This document shows, one piece after another, positions 17,465 through 26,468 of a stretch of DNA of 60,762 nt. The DNA is from Candidatus Erabacter solicola. GTDB taxonomy: Bacteria > Vulcanimicrobiota > Vulcanimicrobiia > Vulcanimicrobiales > Vulcanimicrobiaceae. Numbering within the stretch: position 1 is the stretch's first letter; each line of letters starts with the position of its first letter. The stretch covers positions 1-60,762 of the forward strand of contig PLDY01000063.1 in NCBI GenBank assembly GCA_003136895.1, given 5' to 3'. The notes under the pieces were generated by a model. It searched no databases. It was not told the origin of the DNA and saw nothing but the letters and a program-made list of their open reading frames with translations. The position numbers and the translations under genes were made by a program.

Positions 17465-18657
17465 ACGAAGACCAGGCGTCAAAGGACCATCAGCGCGCGC
17501 TCGTCATCTCGACGCTGGCGCGTTCGCTGCGCAACTTCGCATACGGTGCGTTCGCGGTGGTCTTCGCGATCGCGCTCAGCGAGCGGGGTCTGTCGCCATC
17601 GCTCGTCGGCGCGACGCTCTCGGTCGCGCTGGTCACGGGTGCGCTCTCGTCGCTTTCGACGAGTTGGCTCGAACGGCGCGTTGGACGGACCGCAACGCTC
17701 GTCGGCGCGTCGGTGCTGATGGCAATCTCCGGGGCGGTGCTCGTCATGGCGCGTCAGCCGGAGTTGCTTGTGTTGGCGGCAGCGCTCGGCACCCTCAGCC
17801 CCGGTGGGCAGGAGGTCGGGCCGTTCGCAGCTCTCGAGCAGACGGCGATCGCGCGCGGCGGAAGCGAGAGGCACGCAACGCGGCGTTTCGTGTTCTACAA
17901 CTTCGCCGGTACGCTCGCCGGCGCACTGGGCGCCGCGAGCGCGGGCTTTCTCGGCAGCACGTCGACGTTGTGGCTCTACGCCGCGGCCGGGCTCGCGCTT
18001 GCCGGGCTCTATCCGCTCCTACCGCCCCACGCACCGATGCGCGCGCCTGCCGCACTGAGCGCACCGCGTCGCTGGACGTACACCGAAACCCTGACCTTGC
18101 TGTTCGGCGTCGATGCGCTGGCCGGCGGGTTCGTGGTTCAGAGTTTCATCGCGTACTGGTTGCACGTTCGCTTCGGGGCGAGCATCGCGGATCTCGGCTG
18201 GCTCTTTTTCGGCGCGAACGTACTGGCGGCACTCTCGTTCGCCGCGGCGATTCCGCTCGCCGAACGGTTCGGCAATCTGCGCACGATGGTCTTCACGCAT
18301 CTGCCCTCAAACGTACTGTTAATCCTCGTTCCGCTGATGCCGACGTTCCAAGGCGTCGCGATCGTTTTGCTCGCGCGCTACGCGCTCTCGCAGATGGACG
18401 TGCCGACGCGCCAAGCCTTTATGATGGAGATCGTTAGCGACGAGGAACGTCCGCGCATGGCGGGCATGGCGACCGCTGTACGGCCGGCCGCGGCTGCCGT
18501 TGCGCCGCTGCTATCGGGAATCGCGCTGCAAAGTTCGATCATCGCGTTGCCATTTTTTGTGGCGGGCGGTTTGAAGATCGTCTACGATTTCGCGATGCTG
18601 GCGCGCTTCGGCCGGACGCGACCCTTAGTCGAGACAGATACCACCGTCGACGGTTAG
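17461..18657 (+). CDS. MFS transporter
   Basis: A 398-residue inner-membrane protein with about twelve hydrophobic helices. The start is ATG 17461, overlapping the phosphatase stop; the frame stays open upstream only because it lies inside that gene. The loop WLERRVGRTATLVG after helix 2 resembles the MFS motif A region. ALSQMDVPTRQAFMMEIV in the C-terminal half is shared by a group of uncharacterised MFS exporters. Substrate unknown. The 3' end overlaps the convergent SDR gene by 33 bp. Confidence 0.88.
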   Translation: MNEDQASKDHQRALVISTLARSLRNFAYGAFAVVFAIALSERGLSPSLVGATLSVALVTGALSSLSTSWLERRVGRTATLVGASVLMAISGAVLVMARQPELLVLAAALGTLSPGGQEVGPFAALEQTAIARGGSERHATRRFVFYNFAGTLAGALGAASAGFLGSTSTLWLYAAAGLALAGLYPLLPPHAPMRAPAALSAPRRWTYTETLTLLFGVDALAGGFVVQSFIAYWLHVRFGASIADLGWLFFGANVLAALSFAAAIPLAERFGNLRTMVFTHLPSNVLLILVPLMPTFQGVAIVLLARYALSQMDVPTRQAFMMEIVSDEERPRMAGMATAVRPAAAAVAPLLSGIALQSSIIALPFFVAGGLKIVYDFAMLARFGRTRPLVETDTTVDG

Positions 18658-19386
18658 CATCTCACCGTTGACGTAGGACGCTTCGGGTGAAAGGAGCCAC
18701 GCGATCGCTTCGGCGATTTCGAGAGGTTCCGCGGCGCGTCCCAAGAGCGGCATCGCTTCGACGCGCAGGCGGTGCGCGCGATCTTCGAACGTGGGCAGAA
18801 GCATCGGCGTCAGCACCGGACCCGGTGCGACGCCGTTGACCACGATGCCGCGTTCGGCCAGCGAGCGGGCGGCGTTGCGCGTCAGTGCGATGACCGCGCC
18901 CTTGCTAGCCGCGTAGGCCGCGGTTCCGGTGAGACCCCCGCCGCGCTTGCCGGCGACGCTCGCGATCGTGCAGATGCGGCCGCCGCTCTTCATATGCTTG
19001 GCGGCTTCACGAATGCACAGGTACGTGCCGATGACGTTGATTTCGTAGACGAGCCGGAACGCGGCGAGATCGATCTCCATGAAGGGCGTGCTCTCCAGGA
19101 TGCCGGCCGATGTAGCGAGCGCGTCGAGCGTTCCGCCGAGTGCTTCGAGTGCGCGCTCGAACAGCGAAATCACCGCGCGCTCGTCGGTCACATCGAGCCC
19201 GAATGCGACGCCGTCGATCGCATCGGCGACGCTATGCGCGCCGAGTTCGTCGCGGTCGACGACGGCGACCCGGTAGCCGTTGCGCGCCAGCAACTCGCAC
19301 GTGGCCTTTCCGATGCCGCTGGCGCCGCCGGTCACGATCGCCGTACGCACGTCGCTCCGCAGGCCGTCCCGCTCGTCGGCAAGCAT
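18625..19386 (-). CDS. Short-chain dehydrogenase/reductase
   Basis: A 253-residue classical SDR. The dinucleotide-binding motif TGGASGIG is at 19-26. The catalytic set is S143, Y158 and K162 (YAASK), with N117 completing the tetrad. The acidic residue after strand 2 (VVDRDE) points to NAD(H) rather than NADP(H). The C-terminal YVNGEMLTVDGG is typical of the 3-oxoacyl/2,3-dihydro-diol-type members. The substrate is not predictable. It diverges from the hydrolase at 19447 and converges on the MFS gene. Confidence 0.9.
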   Translation of the reverse strand: MLADERDGLRSDVRTAIVTGGASGIGKATCELLARNGYRVAVVDRDELGAHSVADAIDGVAFGLDVTDERAVISLFERALEALGGTLDALATSAGILESTPFMEIDLAAFRLVYEINVIGTYLCIREAAKHMKSGGRICTIASVAGKRGGGLTGTAAYAASKGAVIALTRNAARSLAERGIVVNGVAPGPVLTPMLLPTFEDRAHRLRVEAMPLLGRAAEPLEIAEAIAWLLSPEASYVNGEMLTVDGGICLD

Positions 19387-19446
19387 CAGGGCAGAGTCCG
19401 GGGCGCAGCGAAAGCAGCCTCGCAGGCGCCAAAGGGGTCAATACTC

Positions 19447-20514
19447 ATTTCAACTACCCTCAATTCTCTCGGGCTTCGCGCGGGCCTGTGGCTAGGCGCG
19501 GCGCTGCTCGCCGCCACGCTGCCGGCGCTCGGCGCCGATGAAGCGGCGACTCCGGTCGAGCGCGCGCATGCGGCCTTGCTCGATCGTCTTCCCGCCGCCA
19601 AACATTTTCTCGGCAACGACATCACGAGCGACGTGATCGTCCGCCTCGGTGACGACAAAGACTATCGCGCCGAAGATCGGCCGGCCGATTATCCGGCGGC
19701 CGATTGGGATGAGACCGTCGCGAACATCATCCGGCTCGATACCGCCCTCGTCGATCAGGCGCTCTCCGGGACGGCGCAACCGCTCGGTGCGATTCGCGGG
19801 CTCGGCGAGACGTTCGTCTTGAGCGCCAAGGACGGAACGAATCAACCGATTGCGGTCTACGTGCCTTCGGGTTACGATCCGTCGCGACCGGCATCGCTTG
19901 CGATCGCGCTGCACGGCCGGCCGCAGACCGAGACCGAACTTCTCGGGCCGCCGTGGCTGCGACGCTTGGCGGAAGCGAGCAATACGATCGTGATCGCGCC
20001 GTGGGGACGCGGGAACTACGACTTTGTCGAGCCTGCCGGCAGCGAAGTCTACGACGTCGTCGACGCGGCCGAGCACGCCTTCGCGATCGATTCGCACCGC
20101 GTCTATCTCGTCGGATATTCGATGGGCGGATTCTCCGTCTTCAAAGTCGGACCGCTGCACGGCGAGCGCTGGAAGGGCGTTATGTCGATCGCGGGCGCCC
20201 TCCTCAACAGCGAGACCGATGAGGTCGTGCGCAGCTTCGCGCGGCTCAACGTCTACGTCGTCAACGGCGGCGACGATGCAAACATTCCTCCGAAGTACGG
20301 CGCGCAGACGGCCGAGGTTCTGGCACGCGCGGGCCTCTCGGTTGGGCTCTATCAAGAGCCGCACGGCACGCACGCATTGCGCACGCTGAACCGCGTACTG
20401 ACGCAGGCCTGGAACGACATGCTCGCTGGGCGGGTTCACATGGACCACGTGCCGTCGGCGGGGCCGCCACTTCAAGCGCCACCGTCGCTCACGCACAAGA
20501 CGTTGCCGACGTAG
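19447..20514 (+). CDS. Exported alpha/beta hydrolase with probable AUU start
   Basis: A protein of about 355 residues. It begins with a signal peptide (LNSLGLRAGLWLGAALLAATLPALGA), then an alpha/beta hydrolase domain with the nucleophile elbow GYSMGG and a C-terminal His in PHGTHAL, like esterases related to PHB depolymerases. No ATG, GTG or TTG lies in frame near the signal peptide. ATT at 19447 sits 9 nt after AAAGGGG (19431-19437) and is the best start by position. The reading frame extends far upstream only as a shadow of the SDR gene on the other strand. Either a rare AUU start is used or the sequence has an error there. Ester or peptide substrate unknown. Confidence 0.78.
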   Translation: MSTTLNSLGLRAGLWLGAALLAATLPALGADEAATPVERAHAALLDRLPAAKHFLGNDITSDVIVRLGDDKDYRAEDRPADYPAADWDETVANIIRLDTALVDQALSGTAQPLGAIRGLGETFVLSAKDGTNQPIAVYVPSGYDPSRPASLAIALHGRPQTETELLGPPWLRRLAEASNTIVIAPWGRGNYDFVEPAGSEVYDVVDAAEHAFAIDSHRVYLVGYSMGGFSVFKVGPLHGERWKGVMSIAGALLNSETDEVVRSFARLNVYVVNGGDDANIPPKYGAQTAEVLARAGLSVGLYQEPHGTHALRTLNRVLTQAWNDMLAGRVHMDHVPSAGPPLQAPPSLTHKTLPT

Positions 20515-20600
20515 GAGCTCGTACGCAGCAGTCGTTCGGCTTCAGCGAATCAGTCGCACCCGAGGAACGTATCGCGCCGATTGCGCTGGGCGAAGGGCGC

Positions 20601-21386
20601 GTGCTGATCGGCACGTGCGGATTTTCCTATAAGGACTGGATCGGGCCGTTCTATCCCGAGAAGATCAAGCCGGCCGAGATGCTGCCATATTACGCGGAGC
20701 ATTTTTCGGCGGTCGAGATCGATTCGTCGTATTACGGCATTCCGAGCGCGAAGACGTTCGCTTCCATGAGCTCGCGCACGCCCGCCGATTTCCGGTTCGC
20801 GGTCAAGCTACCCGGAACGCTCACGCACCTGCCGATCGATGAGACCGGCGTCGTCTCGGACGACGCGCCCACGTTTCGCGAAAACCTCGAGCCGATGCGC
20901 ACAGGTGGGAAGCTCGCCGCCGTGCTGATGCAGTTTCCGAATGGATTTCGCTGCGTGCCGCGCGCGAAGTCGTACATTCGCGCGCTGCGCGAAGCGCTAC
21001 CGGATCTGCCGCTCGTCGCCGAGTTTCGCAACCGCGAATGGCAACGGCCCGAGACGATCGCGCTGCTGACGGAACTCTCGATCGGCTGGTGCAACGTCGA
21101 CGAGCCGCAGTTCGAAGGCCTGCTCCATCCCTCGAGCGACGTCGTCGGGGCGCTCGGTTACGTGCGCTTTCACGGACGCAATCACGAGAAGTGGTGGCGC
21201 CACGAGAAACCCGAGGAACGCTACGACTATCTGTATACTGCGGAAGAACTGGCGCCGTGGGCCGAGCGCGTCGCCGAGATGGCGAGCGAAACGAAATCCA
21301 CGTTCGCGCTCTTCAACAACCACCGTTTCGGTCAGGCCCCCAAGAACGCGGTGATGCTGGCGCGGATGCTATTGGCGCGTGGGTAG
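20601..21386 (+). CDS. DUF72 family protein
   Basis: A 261-residue protein of the DUF72 (YecE-like) TIM-barrel family, starting at GTG. Conserved signatures are GTCGFSYKDWIGPFYP at the N terminus, HFSAVEIDSSYYGIPS, AVLMQFPNGF and a YVRFHGRNH segment, ending with FNNHRFGQAPKNA. The family's biochemical function is not established, although a nuclease or sugar-isomerase-like fold has been proposed. Length is normal. The 3' end overlaps the minus-strand gene ending at 21369 by 18 bp. Confidence 0.88.
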   Translation: MLIGTCGFSYKDWIGPFYPEKIKPAEMLPYYAEHFSAVEIDSSYYGIPSAKTFASMSSRTPADFRFAVKLPGTLTHLPIDETGVVSDDAPTFRENLEPMRTGGKLAAVLMQFPNGFRCVPRAKSYIRALREALPDLPLVAEFRNREWQRPETIALLTELSIGWCNVDEPQFEGLLHPSSDVVGALGYVRFHGRNHEKWWRHEKPEERYDYLYTAEELAPWAERVAEMASETKSTFALFNNHRFGQAPKNAVMLARMLLARG

Positions 21387-21926
21387 CACGACGTAACACG
21401 CCGAGTCCGCGAGGCCGTCGCCGACGAGGACCGGCAGCAGCGTCCCGTTATCGAGCACGACTTCTTTGCCGCGATGCAACGCGTTATAGCCGCCGGCCGC
21501 CATGCCGATCAGGGGAAGTTGCTCCAGAATGCCGGGCGCATTCTTGTTCTTACCGCTTCGGATTCTATTGGGTCCAGATGGGTCCGCCATGACCTGAATG
21601 TGCCGGCCGTCGGGAAGTACGATGTAACGCGGCTCGAGAATCATCATGCCGGCTTGCCCACCGGCGCCCGCATGACTCGAGTACGCAATGACGCCGTATC
21701 CGGGCGTCCCACCCGTTATCGCGGGTTGCGAACCGAACCTCGGAATATAACCGGTAGTCTTGAAGCGGAATCCGTCGCCTGCCACGTTGACCGCGGTACT
21801 CAGCTTGACATCGAGCCGAACGTCGGCCTCGACGCAACGTTTGAGCGCCGCGTTGAACGTCGGGACCGGCGCCGGCGCCGTCTGGTCTTTGGCTAGGAAC
21901 AGCAGCGCCAGCAAAAGCGCGATCAT
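21369..21926 (-). CDS. Exported protein of unknown function
   Basis: A 185-residue protein starting at ATG 21926, which overlaps the stop of the upstream PLP enzyme (ATGA). A hydrophobic leader (MIALLLALLFLA) is followed by mature sequence with charge-poor, Gly-rich stretches such as GGTPGYGVIAYSSHAGAGG and a strand-like ILEPRYIVLPDGRHIQVM. Two Cys residues are far apart. I do not recognise it. Coupling to the aminotransferase gene is clear, but a shared pathway is only a guess. Confidence 0.7.
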   Translation of the reverse strand: MIALLLALLFLAKDQTAPAPVPTFNAALKRCVEADVRLDVKLSTAVNVAGDGFRFKTTGYIPRFGSQPAITGGTPGYGVIAYSSHAGAGGQAGMMILEPRYIVLPDGRHIQVMADPSGPNRIRSGKNKNAPGILEQLPLIGMAAGGYNALHRGKEVVLDNGTLLPVLVGDGLADSACYVVLPTRQ

Positions 21927-23074
21927 CGCGTTCGTAACTCGTCGATCGCTTCGAAGAAGGCCTCGATCTCTTCGTCGCTCGTGTAGAAGTGCGGGCTGAC
22001 GCGGATGCCGCACCCGGGGCGGTAATCAACGAAGATTCTTCGTTCGATCAATTGGTCGGCGACCCGATCGTCTCCCTGAAAAGCAAGCCCGATCCAGCCC
22101 GTGCGTTGAGCGGGGTCGAGCGGTGTCGGCGTCGCGATGCCGCGTTCGCTCGCGTGGCCGAGAATCGCCGCGGTGAGACGCAGATTGTGTGCGCGAATGT
22201 TCGTCACGCCGACTTCGCGGATCGCATCGTGACCGGCGCGCGCGACGAGGTACCCGGGCACCGTCGGCGTTCCGGTGTTCCAGCGATGCTGATTCCAGGT
22301 CAAGCGAATCGGCGCCGGCTCGAAAGCGAACGGCGATTCGTGCGCCATCCAGCCCGTGATCGCGGGCTCGAATTTCGCGCGCAGCGCGGGCTTGACATAG
22401 ATGAAGCCGCAGCCCGGCCCGCCGCAGAGCCACTTGTGACTTCCGCCGACCGCCATATCGAGATCGAGTGCGGTCACGTCGTACGGATAGGTCCCGGTCG
22501 TCTGATAGACGTCGAGGACGAACAGCGCGCCGGTTTCGTGACAGCGCGCTACGATCGCGGAAACGTCGATCAGCGCGCCGGAGACGTAGGCGGCGTGCGA
22601 GAGCACGACAACCGCGGTTTTTTCGGTGATCGCGGCGACGAGCCGTTCAGTCGACATCGTGCGCCCGTCGTCGGAAGGAACGCGCACGACCTTGGCGCCG
22701 AAGCGTTCCCACGCTTTCCAGACGTAGGTGACCGATGGGAATTGCAGATCTTCGAAGACGACTTCGTTACGCGCGCCGTTCCAATCCATCGATGAGGCGA
22801 TCGCGGCTTGCAGGATCGAGACGTTCGGCGCGAGTGAGACGCTGCCCGGCGCCGCGCCGAAGATCGTTCCGAGATTATCGGCCAGGTCTTGCAGCGCGGG
22901 CAGCCACTCGTTCCACGCCTCGGGACCCTCTTTGGCCCACGCCTCCCAATACGCGACGAGCGCATCGCGCGCGCCGAGCGGCGGCGCGCCCATCGAGTGG
23001 CTGACCAGGTACGTCGAGTTCGAGAGCGTCGGAAAGCGTTCGCGAAATCGCGGCGCGGTCGTGGTCTGCGGCAT
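21923..23074 (-). CDS. Aminotransferase class V / kynureninase-like PLP enzyme
   Basis: A 383-residue fold-type I PLP enzyme. The Schiff-base lysine is K214 in GGSHKWLCGGPG and the ring-nitrogen Asp is D188 in FVLDVYQ. The N-terminal LSNSTYLVSHSMGAPP and C-terminal RIFVDYRPGCGIRVSPHFY match the kynureninase/class V group. Kynureninase cleaves kynurenine to anthranilate, but no other tryptophan-degradation gene is near, so another substrate is equally possible. It is the first gene of a two-gene minus-strand unit. Confidence 0.87.
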   Translation of the reverse strand: MPQTTTAPRFRERFPTLSNSTYLVSHSMGAPPLGARDALVAYWEAWAKEGPEAWNEWLPALQDLADNLGTIFGAAPGSVSLAPNVSILQAAIASSMDWNGARNEVVFEDLQFPSVTYVWKAWERFGAKVVRVPSDDGRTMSTERLVAAITEKTAVVVLSHAAYVSGALIDVSAIVARCHETGALFVLDVYQTTGTYPYDVTALDLDMAVGGSHKWLCGGPGCGFIYVKPALRAKFEPAITGWMAHESPFAFEPAPIRLTWNQHRWNTGTPTVPGYLVARAGHDAIREVGVTNIRAHNLRLTAAILGHASERGIATPTPLDPAQRTGWIGLAFQGDDRVADQLIERRIFVDYRPGCGIRVSPHFYTSDEEIEAFFEAIDELRTR

Positions 23075-23177
23075 GCGCCAGCCTTCGACGGGAAGGCTTG
23101 TTACCCGCCCGGCCCGCTGCGCGAGGTCGCGCCGGTCCGAGGCCTGAATGGTGCGGGTGTCATGGGGATGAGCTAAA

Positions 23178-23650
23178 TTGAAAAACTGGTTCTACGAGAT
23201 CTCGTTTCGGTTGGCGAGATTTTTCGGCGCGACCGGCCTGCGCCAACCCGCCAAGCCCGGTGAAGATCTCGCGACGTGGGGGCCCCTGTATTTTACCTTC
23301 GTGGGTCTTTTGGTTTGTCCAAGCTGATTGACTGGCAGCCGGGCCTTGCAACGTTATTCCGCGGGATTTTCGTCCTTGCAATGTGCGTGCTGAGCGCGCG
23401 AGAGAGCGGCAGTCTACTACAATGGCCGAAGCTTGAACACGCCGAGCGCGCAAGAAGGCTCTTTTTCCTCGCCTCCTTCATGATATACGGGTTCGTGGTC
23501 GTAATTAACTTTGCCACGATACGTGAAGCCAATCTCTGGCATTTCGCATTTCTGGTATGGCCGTTGTTGCTGCTTCTAGCCGCGCTCGTTTGCTCCGTGC
23601 AGGCCTTACGAGCGAGGCGCGCACCCTTAGCATCGTCGAACGAGAGGTAG
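23178..23650 (+). pseudogene. Frameshifted membrane protein, paralogue of next gene
   Basis: From TTG 23178 a frame reads MKNWFYEISFRLARFFGATG and on into a first helix, then stops at 23325-23327. The -1 frame (open from about 23276 to 23650) continues with DWQPGLATLF and further helices. The downstream product is clearly homologous to the next gene: ERARRLFFL matches ERAKRLFYL, and a WP-LLLLAALVCSVQA end follows. A single lost base near 23300-23325, within GTGGGTCTTTTGG, would restore one protein of about 157 residues. This may be a real disruption or an assembly error. Function unknown. Confidence 0.6.
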
Positions 23651-23651
23651 A

Positions 23652-24164
23652 TTGAGCAGGGACACGGTCGAGGTGGCCACAGGAAGCCGTCGGACTGTTG
23701 CAGAGGCAACGCTCTCCCGAATGAGTTTACGCGAGCGCATCTCGCTCCGGAAGCGCAGCCGCATTCACATAGAGCCCGACCGGAGAGCATGGCCAATCGC
23801 AGGAGGCCTGATGGTCTTGCTGATGGGACACCACGCTATCGCGTCGGCTCCCAGCCTCCTGAGATTTTTCATCGGACTCACGACACTTGCTCTCTTTTCG
23901 CTAAGTGCGAAAGAGATCCGAGGCTGGATCCGCTGGCAAACCTTTGAGGACGATGAGCGTGCGAAGCGTCTATTTTACTTGGTGTTCCTACTCATGAGCG
24001 GCTTCGCGGCTCTGGCAGATGCGGTCGGCGTTGACGCGCGATTCTATCTCGCGTTTGTTTTCTGGCCGGTTCCACTGCTCTTGCTGGGCATTGCCTATAG
24101 TGTGTGCGCCTGGAGAGCTGCAAAGGATGCGGCGAACCGGTCGCCGCGGCCGTGGCGGGCGTAG
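23652..24164 (+). CDS. Four-helix membrane protein, paralogue of preceding gene
   Basis: A protein of up to 170 residues from TTG 23652; ATG 23721 (MSLRERISLRK) is an alternative start. The N terminus is basic. Hydrophobic segments cover about 48-66, 70-90, 107-125 and 130-150, with a conserved acidic/basic hairpin DDERAKRL between helices 2 and 3. It begins immediately after the frameshifted paralogue, so the pair arose by tandem duplication. I recognise no named family. It might be a small sensor or accessory membrane protein. Confidence 0.65.
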   Translation: MSRDTVEVATGSRRTVAEATLSRMSLRERISLRKRSRIHIEPDRRAWPIAGGLMVLLMGHHAIASAPSLLRFFIGLTTLALFSLSAKEIRGWIRWQTFEDDERAKRLFYLVFLLMSGFAALADAVGVDARFYLAFVFWPVPLLLLGIAYSVCAWRAAKDAANRSPRPWRA

Positions 24165-24229
24165 GCGACCGAGCCGGGCTGCGAGCTCGTAAACCTCGTT
24201 TTCACTCCGGGTAGGCATTTTTGGGAATG

Positions 24230-24255
24230 GTTTTCCACAGGCTAGGACGGAAAAC
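24230..24255 (+). promoter_or_regulatory. Inverted repeat over the glpX ribosome-binding region
   Basis: GTTTTCC (24230-24236) and GGAAAAC (24249-24255) form a perfect 7-bp inverted repeat just before the glpX ATG at 24262. The second arm overlaps the likely Shine-Dalgarno sequence AGGACGG (24244-24250). As DNA it could be an operator, and as RNA a hairpin hiding the ribosome-binding site. No regulator is known to bind it. Confidence 0.35.
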
Positions 24256-24261
24256 ACCGGC

Positions 24262-25278
24262 ATGAAGGGTCGACGTATTGATGCCCGGGTCGAATTGGAG
24301 TTTCTCCGGGCGACCGAAGCCGCCGCGATCGTTTCAGGCAAACTGGTGGGCCGGGGCGACAAGAACGCCGTCGACCAGGCCGCGGTCGACGCGATGCGCA
24401 GCGTCCTGGGCGAAGTCGACATCGATGGCCTCGTGGTCATCGGCGAAGGCGAAAAGGACGAAGCCCCAATGCTCTACATCGGCGAGCACGTTGGGACGGG
24501 CGACGGTCCGGCGATGGACGTCGCGGTCGACCCGATCGACGGCACCACCCTCGCCTCCAAGGGCGGACACGGCGCGATCTCGGTCGTCGCCGCCGCCGAG
24601 CGCGGCTCGCTCTTTCACACCCACGTCGCCTACATGGACAAGATCATCGTCGGACGCGCCTGCCGCGGCGTCATCTCGATCGAAGCCTCGGTCGAAGACA
24701 ACGTTCGCGCGGTTGCGAAGGCGATGGGCCGCCCGGTTACCGAGATCACGGTGGCTCTGCTCGAGCGCGATCGTAACAACGAAAAGGTCGATCGCCTGCG
24801 TCAACTTGGTGCGCGCGTCCGGCTCTTTGGCGACGGCGACGTCGCCAACGGCATCATCGCGGCGCTCGAAGAACGCAGCCGCATCGATATGCTGGTCGGC
24901 ATCGGCGGCGCGACTGAGGGCGTGATTACCGCTTGTGCGGTGAAATGTTTGGGCGGCGACATGCAAGGCCGGCTCTGGTTGCGCGAAGGCGAAGACGAAG
25001 TCGCGCGCGCGGAGGGTATCGATCCCGACAAGGTGCTGACCCTCGACGACCTCTGCAAATCCGATCTGGCGATGCTCGCCGCAACGGGCGTCACCGACGG
25101 CGAGTTCTTACAAGGCGTCAGCTACGTTCGCGGCAGCGCCTACACGCAGTCGATCATCATCTCGTCACTCACGCACACGACGCGCATGGTCGACGGCAAG
25201 CACGATTTGCAGGCCTTCTTGAACCACTCGCCGGCCAACGGGATCACCTCGCTCCTCAAGGAGCACGCGAATCGATGA
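24262..25278 (+). CDS. glpX: Fructose-1,6-bisphosphatase class II
   Basis: A 338-residue GlpX-type fructose-1,6-bisphosphatase, Mg/Mn-dependent, which converts fructose-1,6-bisphosphate to fructose-6-phosphate in gluconeogenesis or the Calvin cycle. GEGEKDEAPM (61-70) and DPIDGTT (90-96) hold the metal ligands and are intact, and GGATEGV and RGSAYTQS are further conserved blocks. Length is normal. It overlaps the aldolase gene by 4 bp (ATGA), so bisphosphate formation and hydrolysis are encoded as one coupled unit. Some class II enzymes also act on sedoheptulose bisphosphate. No RuBisCO or phosphoribulokinase gene is in the window. Confidence 0.95.
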   Translation: MKGRRIDARVELEFLRATEAAAIVSGKLVGRGDKNAVDQAAVDAMRSVLGEVDIDGLVVIGEGEKDEAPMLYIGEHVGTGDGPAMDVAVDPIDGTTLASKGGHGAISVVAAAERGSLFHTHVAYMDKIIVGRACRGVISIEASVEDNVRAVAKAMGRPVTEITVALLERDRNNEKVDRLRQLGARVRLFGDGDVANGIIAALEERSRIDMLVGIGGATEGVITACAVKCLGGDMQGRLWLREGEDEVARAEGIDPDKVLTLDDLCKSDLAMLAATGVTDGEFLQGVSYVRGSAYTQSIIISSLTHTTRMVDGKHDLQAFLNHSPANGITSLLKEHANR

Positions 25279-26333
25279 GCGGCCAACTCGCTTCCGTCGC
25301 GAAAGCAATGGTCGCTCCGGGCAAAGGCATCTTGGCCGCTGACGAGAGCACGGGTACCGCGAACAAGCGGTTTGCGCCGCTGAACATTCCGCAGAACGAA
25401 GAGATGCGGCGCAAATATCGCGAGATGCTCTTCACGTCGCCGCACTTCGGCGAGCACATCAGCGGCGTGATCCTGTACGACGAGACGATCCGCCAAAACG
25501 ATTCAAACGGAAAACCGCTCGCGCAAATCATCGCCGAAGCCGGTGCGATGCCCGGCATCAAACTCGACACGGGGACGGTGCAACTCGCGCTCGGCGGCCC
25601 GGACGAGAAGATCACCGAAGGCTTGGATGGTCTGGCAAAACGGGTCGACGAGTATGTGAAGCTCGGCGCGAAGTTCGGCAAATGGCGCGCGGTCATCGCG
25701 ATCGACGAAGGCATTCCGACGCATCGCTGCATTCACGCTAACGCCCACGCGCTCGCGCGCTACGCCGCGATCTGTCAGGCGGGCGGCCTCGTGCCGATCG
25801 TCGAGCCCGAAGTGTTGATGGACGGCGAGCACTCCAAGCACTCGTTGGAACGCAGCTTTGAAGTTCACGAGTGGGCACTGCAACACGTCTTCGAGGAACT
25901 CTCCGCCGCCGACGTTCGTTTCGAAGAGATGATCTTGAAACCGAGCATGGTCATCCCCGGGCAGAAATCGGCCCAACACGCGACGCCGCGCGAAGTCGCG
26001 GGCAGTACGGTCACCGTTCTGATGCGCTGGGTTCCCGCGGCCGTTGCCGGCATCGCCTTCCTCTCGGGCGGCCAGGACGACGAAGATGCGACGACCCACC
26101 TCAACGAGATTAACCTGATCGCTCAGGAGCGCAGGGCGCCCTGGCCGCTCACATTCTCATACGGGCGCGCCCTACAGCAGGCTGCGATCAACCTTTGGAA
26201 AGGCCAAGACCAAAACGTTCCGGCGGCTCAGGCGGCCCTGGCCCATCGGGCTAAGATGAACGGCCTGGCCGCGCTGGGCCGATACTCCGCCGAGATGGAG
26301 AAAGAACGGGACCTCGTTCCGGTCGGCCGCTAG
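25275..26333 (+). CDS. fba: Class I fructose-bisphosphate aldolase
   Basis: A 352-residue class I (Schiff-base) aldolase of the animal/plant type, interconverting fructose-1,6-bisphosphate with DHAP and glyceraldehyde-3-phosphate. The lysine forming the imine is K222 in MILKPSMVIPG. D24 in AADEST and the acidic pair in IVEPEVLMDG complete the active site. FLSGGQ (phosphate-binding) is present. The start ATG 25275 lies inside the glpX stop. This class is less common in bacteria than the zinc class II enzyme, so with glpX it forms a distinctive gluconeogenic pair. Confidence 0.95.
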   Translation: MSGQLASVAKAMVAPGKGILAADESTGTANKRFAPLNIPQNEEMRRKYREMLFTSPHFGEHISGVILYDETIRQNDSNGKPLAQIIAEAGAMPGIKLDTGTVQLALGGPDEKITEGLDGLAKRVDEYVKLGAKFGKWRAVIAIDEGIPTHRCIHANAHALARYAAICQAGGLVPIVEPEVLMDGEHSKHSLERSFEVHEWALQHVFEELSAADVRFEEMILKPSMVIPGQKSAQHATPREVAGSTVTVLMRWVPAAVAGIAFLSGGQDDEDATTHLNEINLIAQERRAPWPLTFSYGRALQQAAINLWKGQDQNVPAAQAALAHRAKMNGLAALGRYSAEMEKERDLVPVGR

Positions 26334-26468
26334 CCTTCCAGCCTCGGATCTCGGAAAAAATGTGACGGCCGTCTCGTTCTGACGCGAATTGCCGAGGTTT
26401 CTGCCGACTACTGAGTTAGCCGGCACACTATTCAGCCGGCCCTCTCACCGGAGCGCAGGACGCCTTAC

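Noticed and set aside
18772-19446. Upstream extension of the hydrolase frame
   Set aside because: The extension is a shadow of the SDR gene on the other strand, is compositionally unlike the protein, and would bury the signal peptide.
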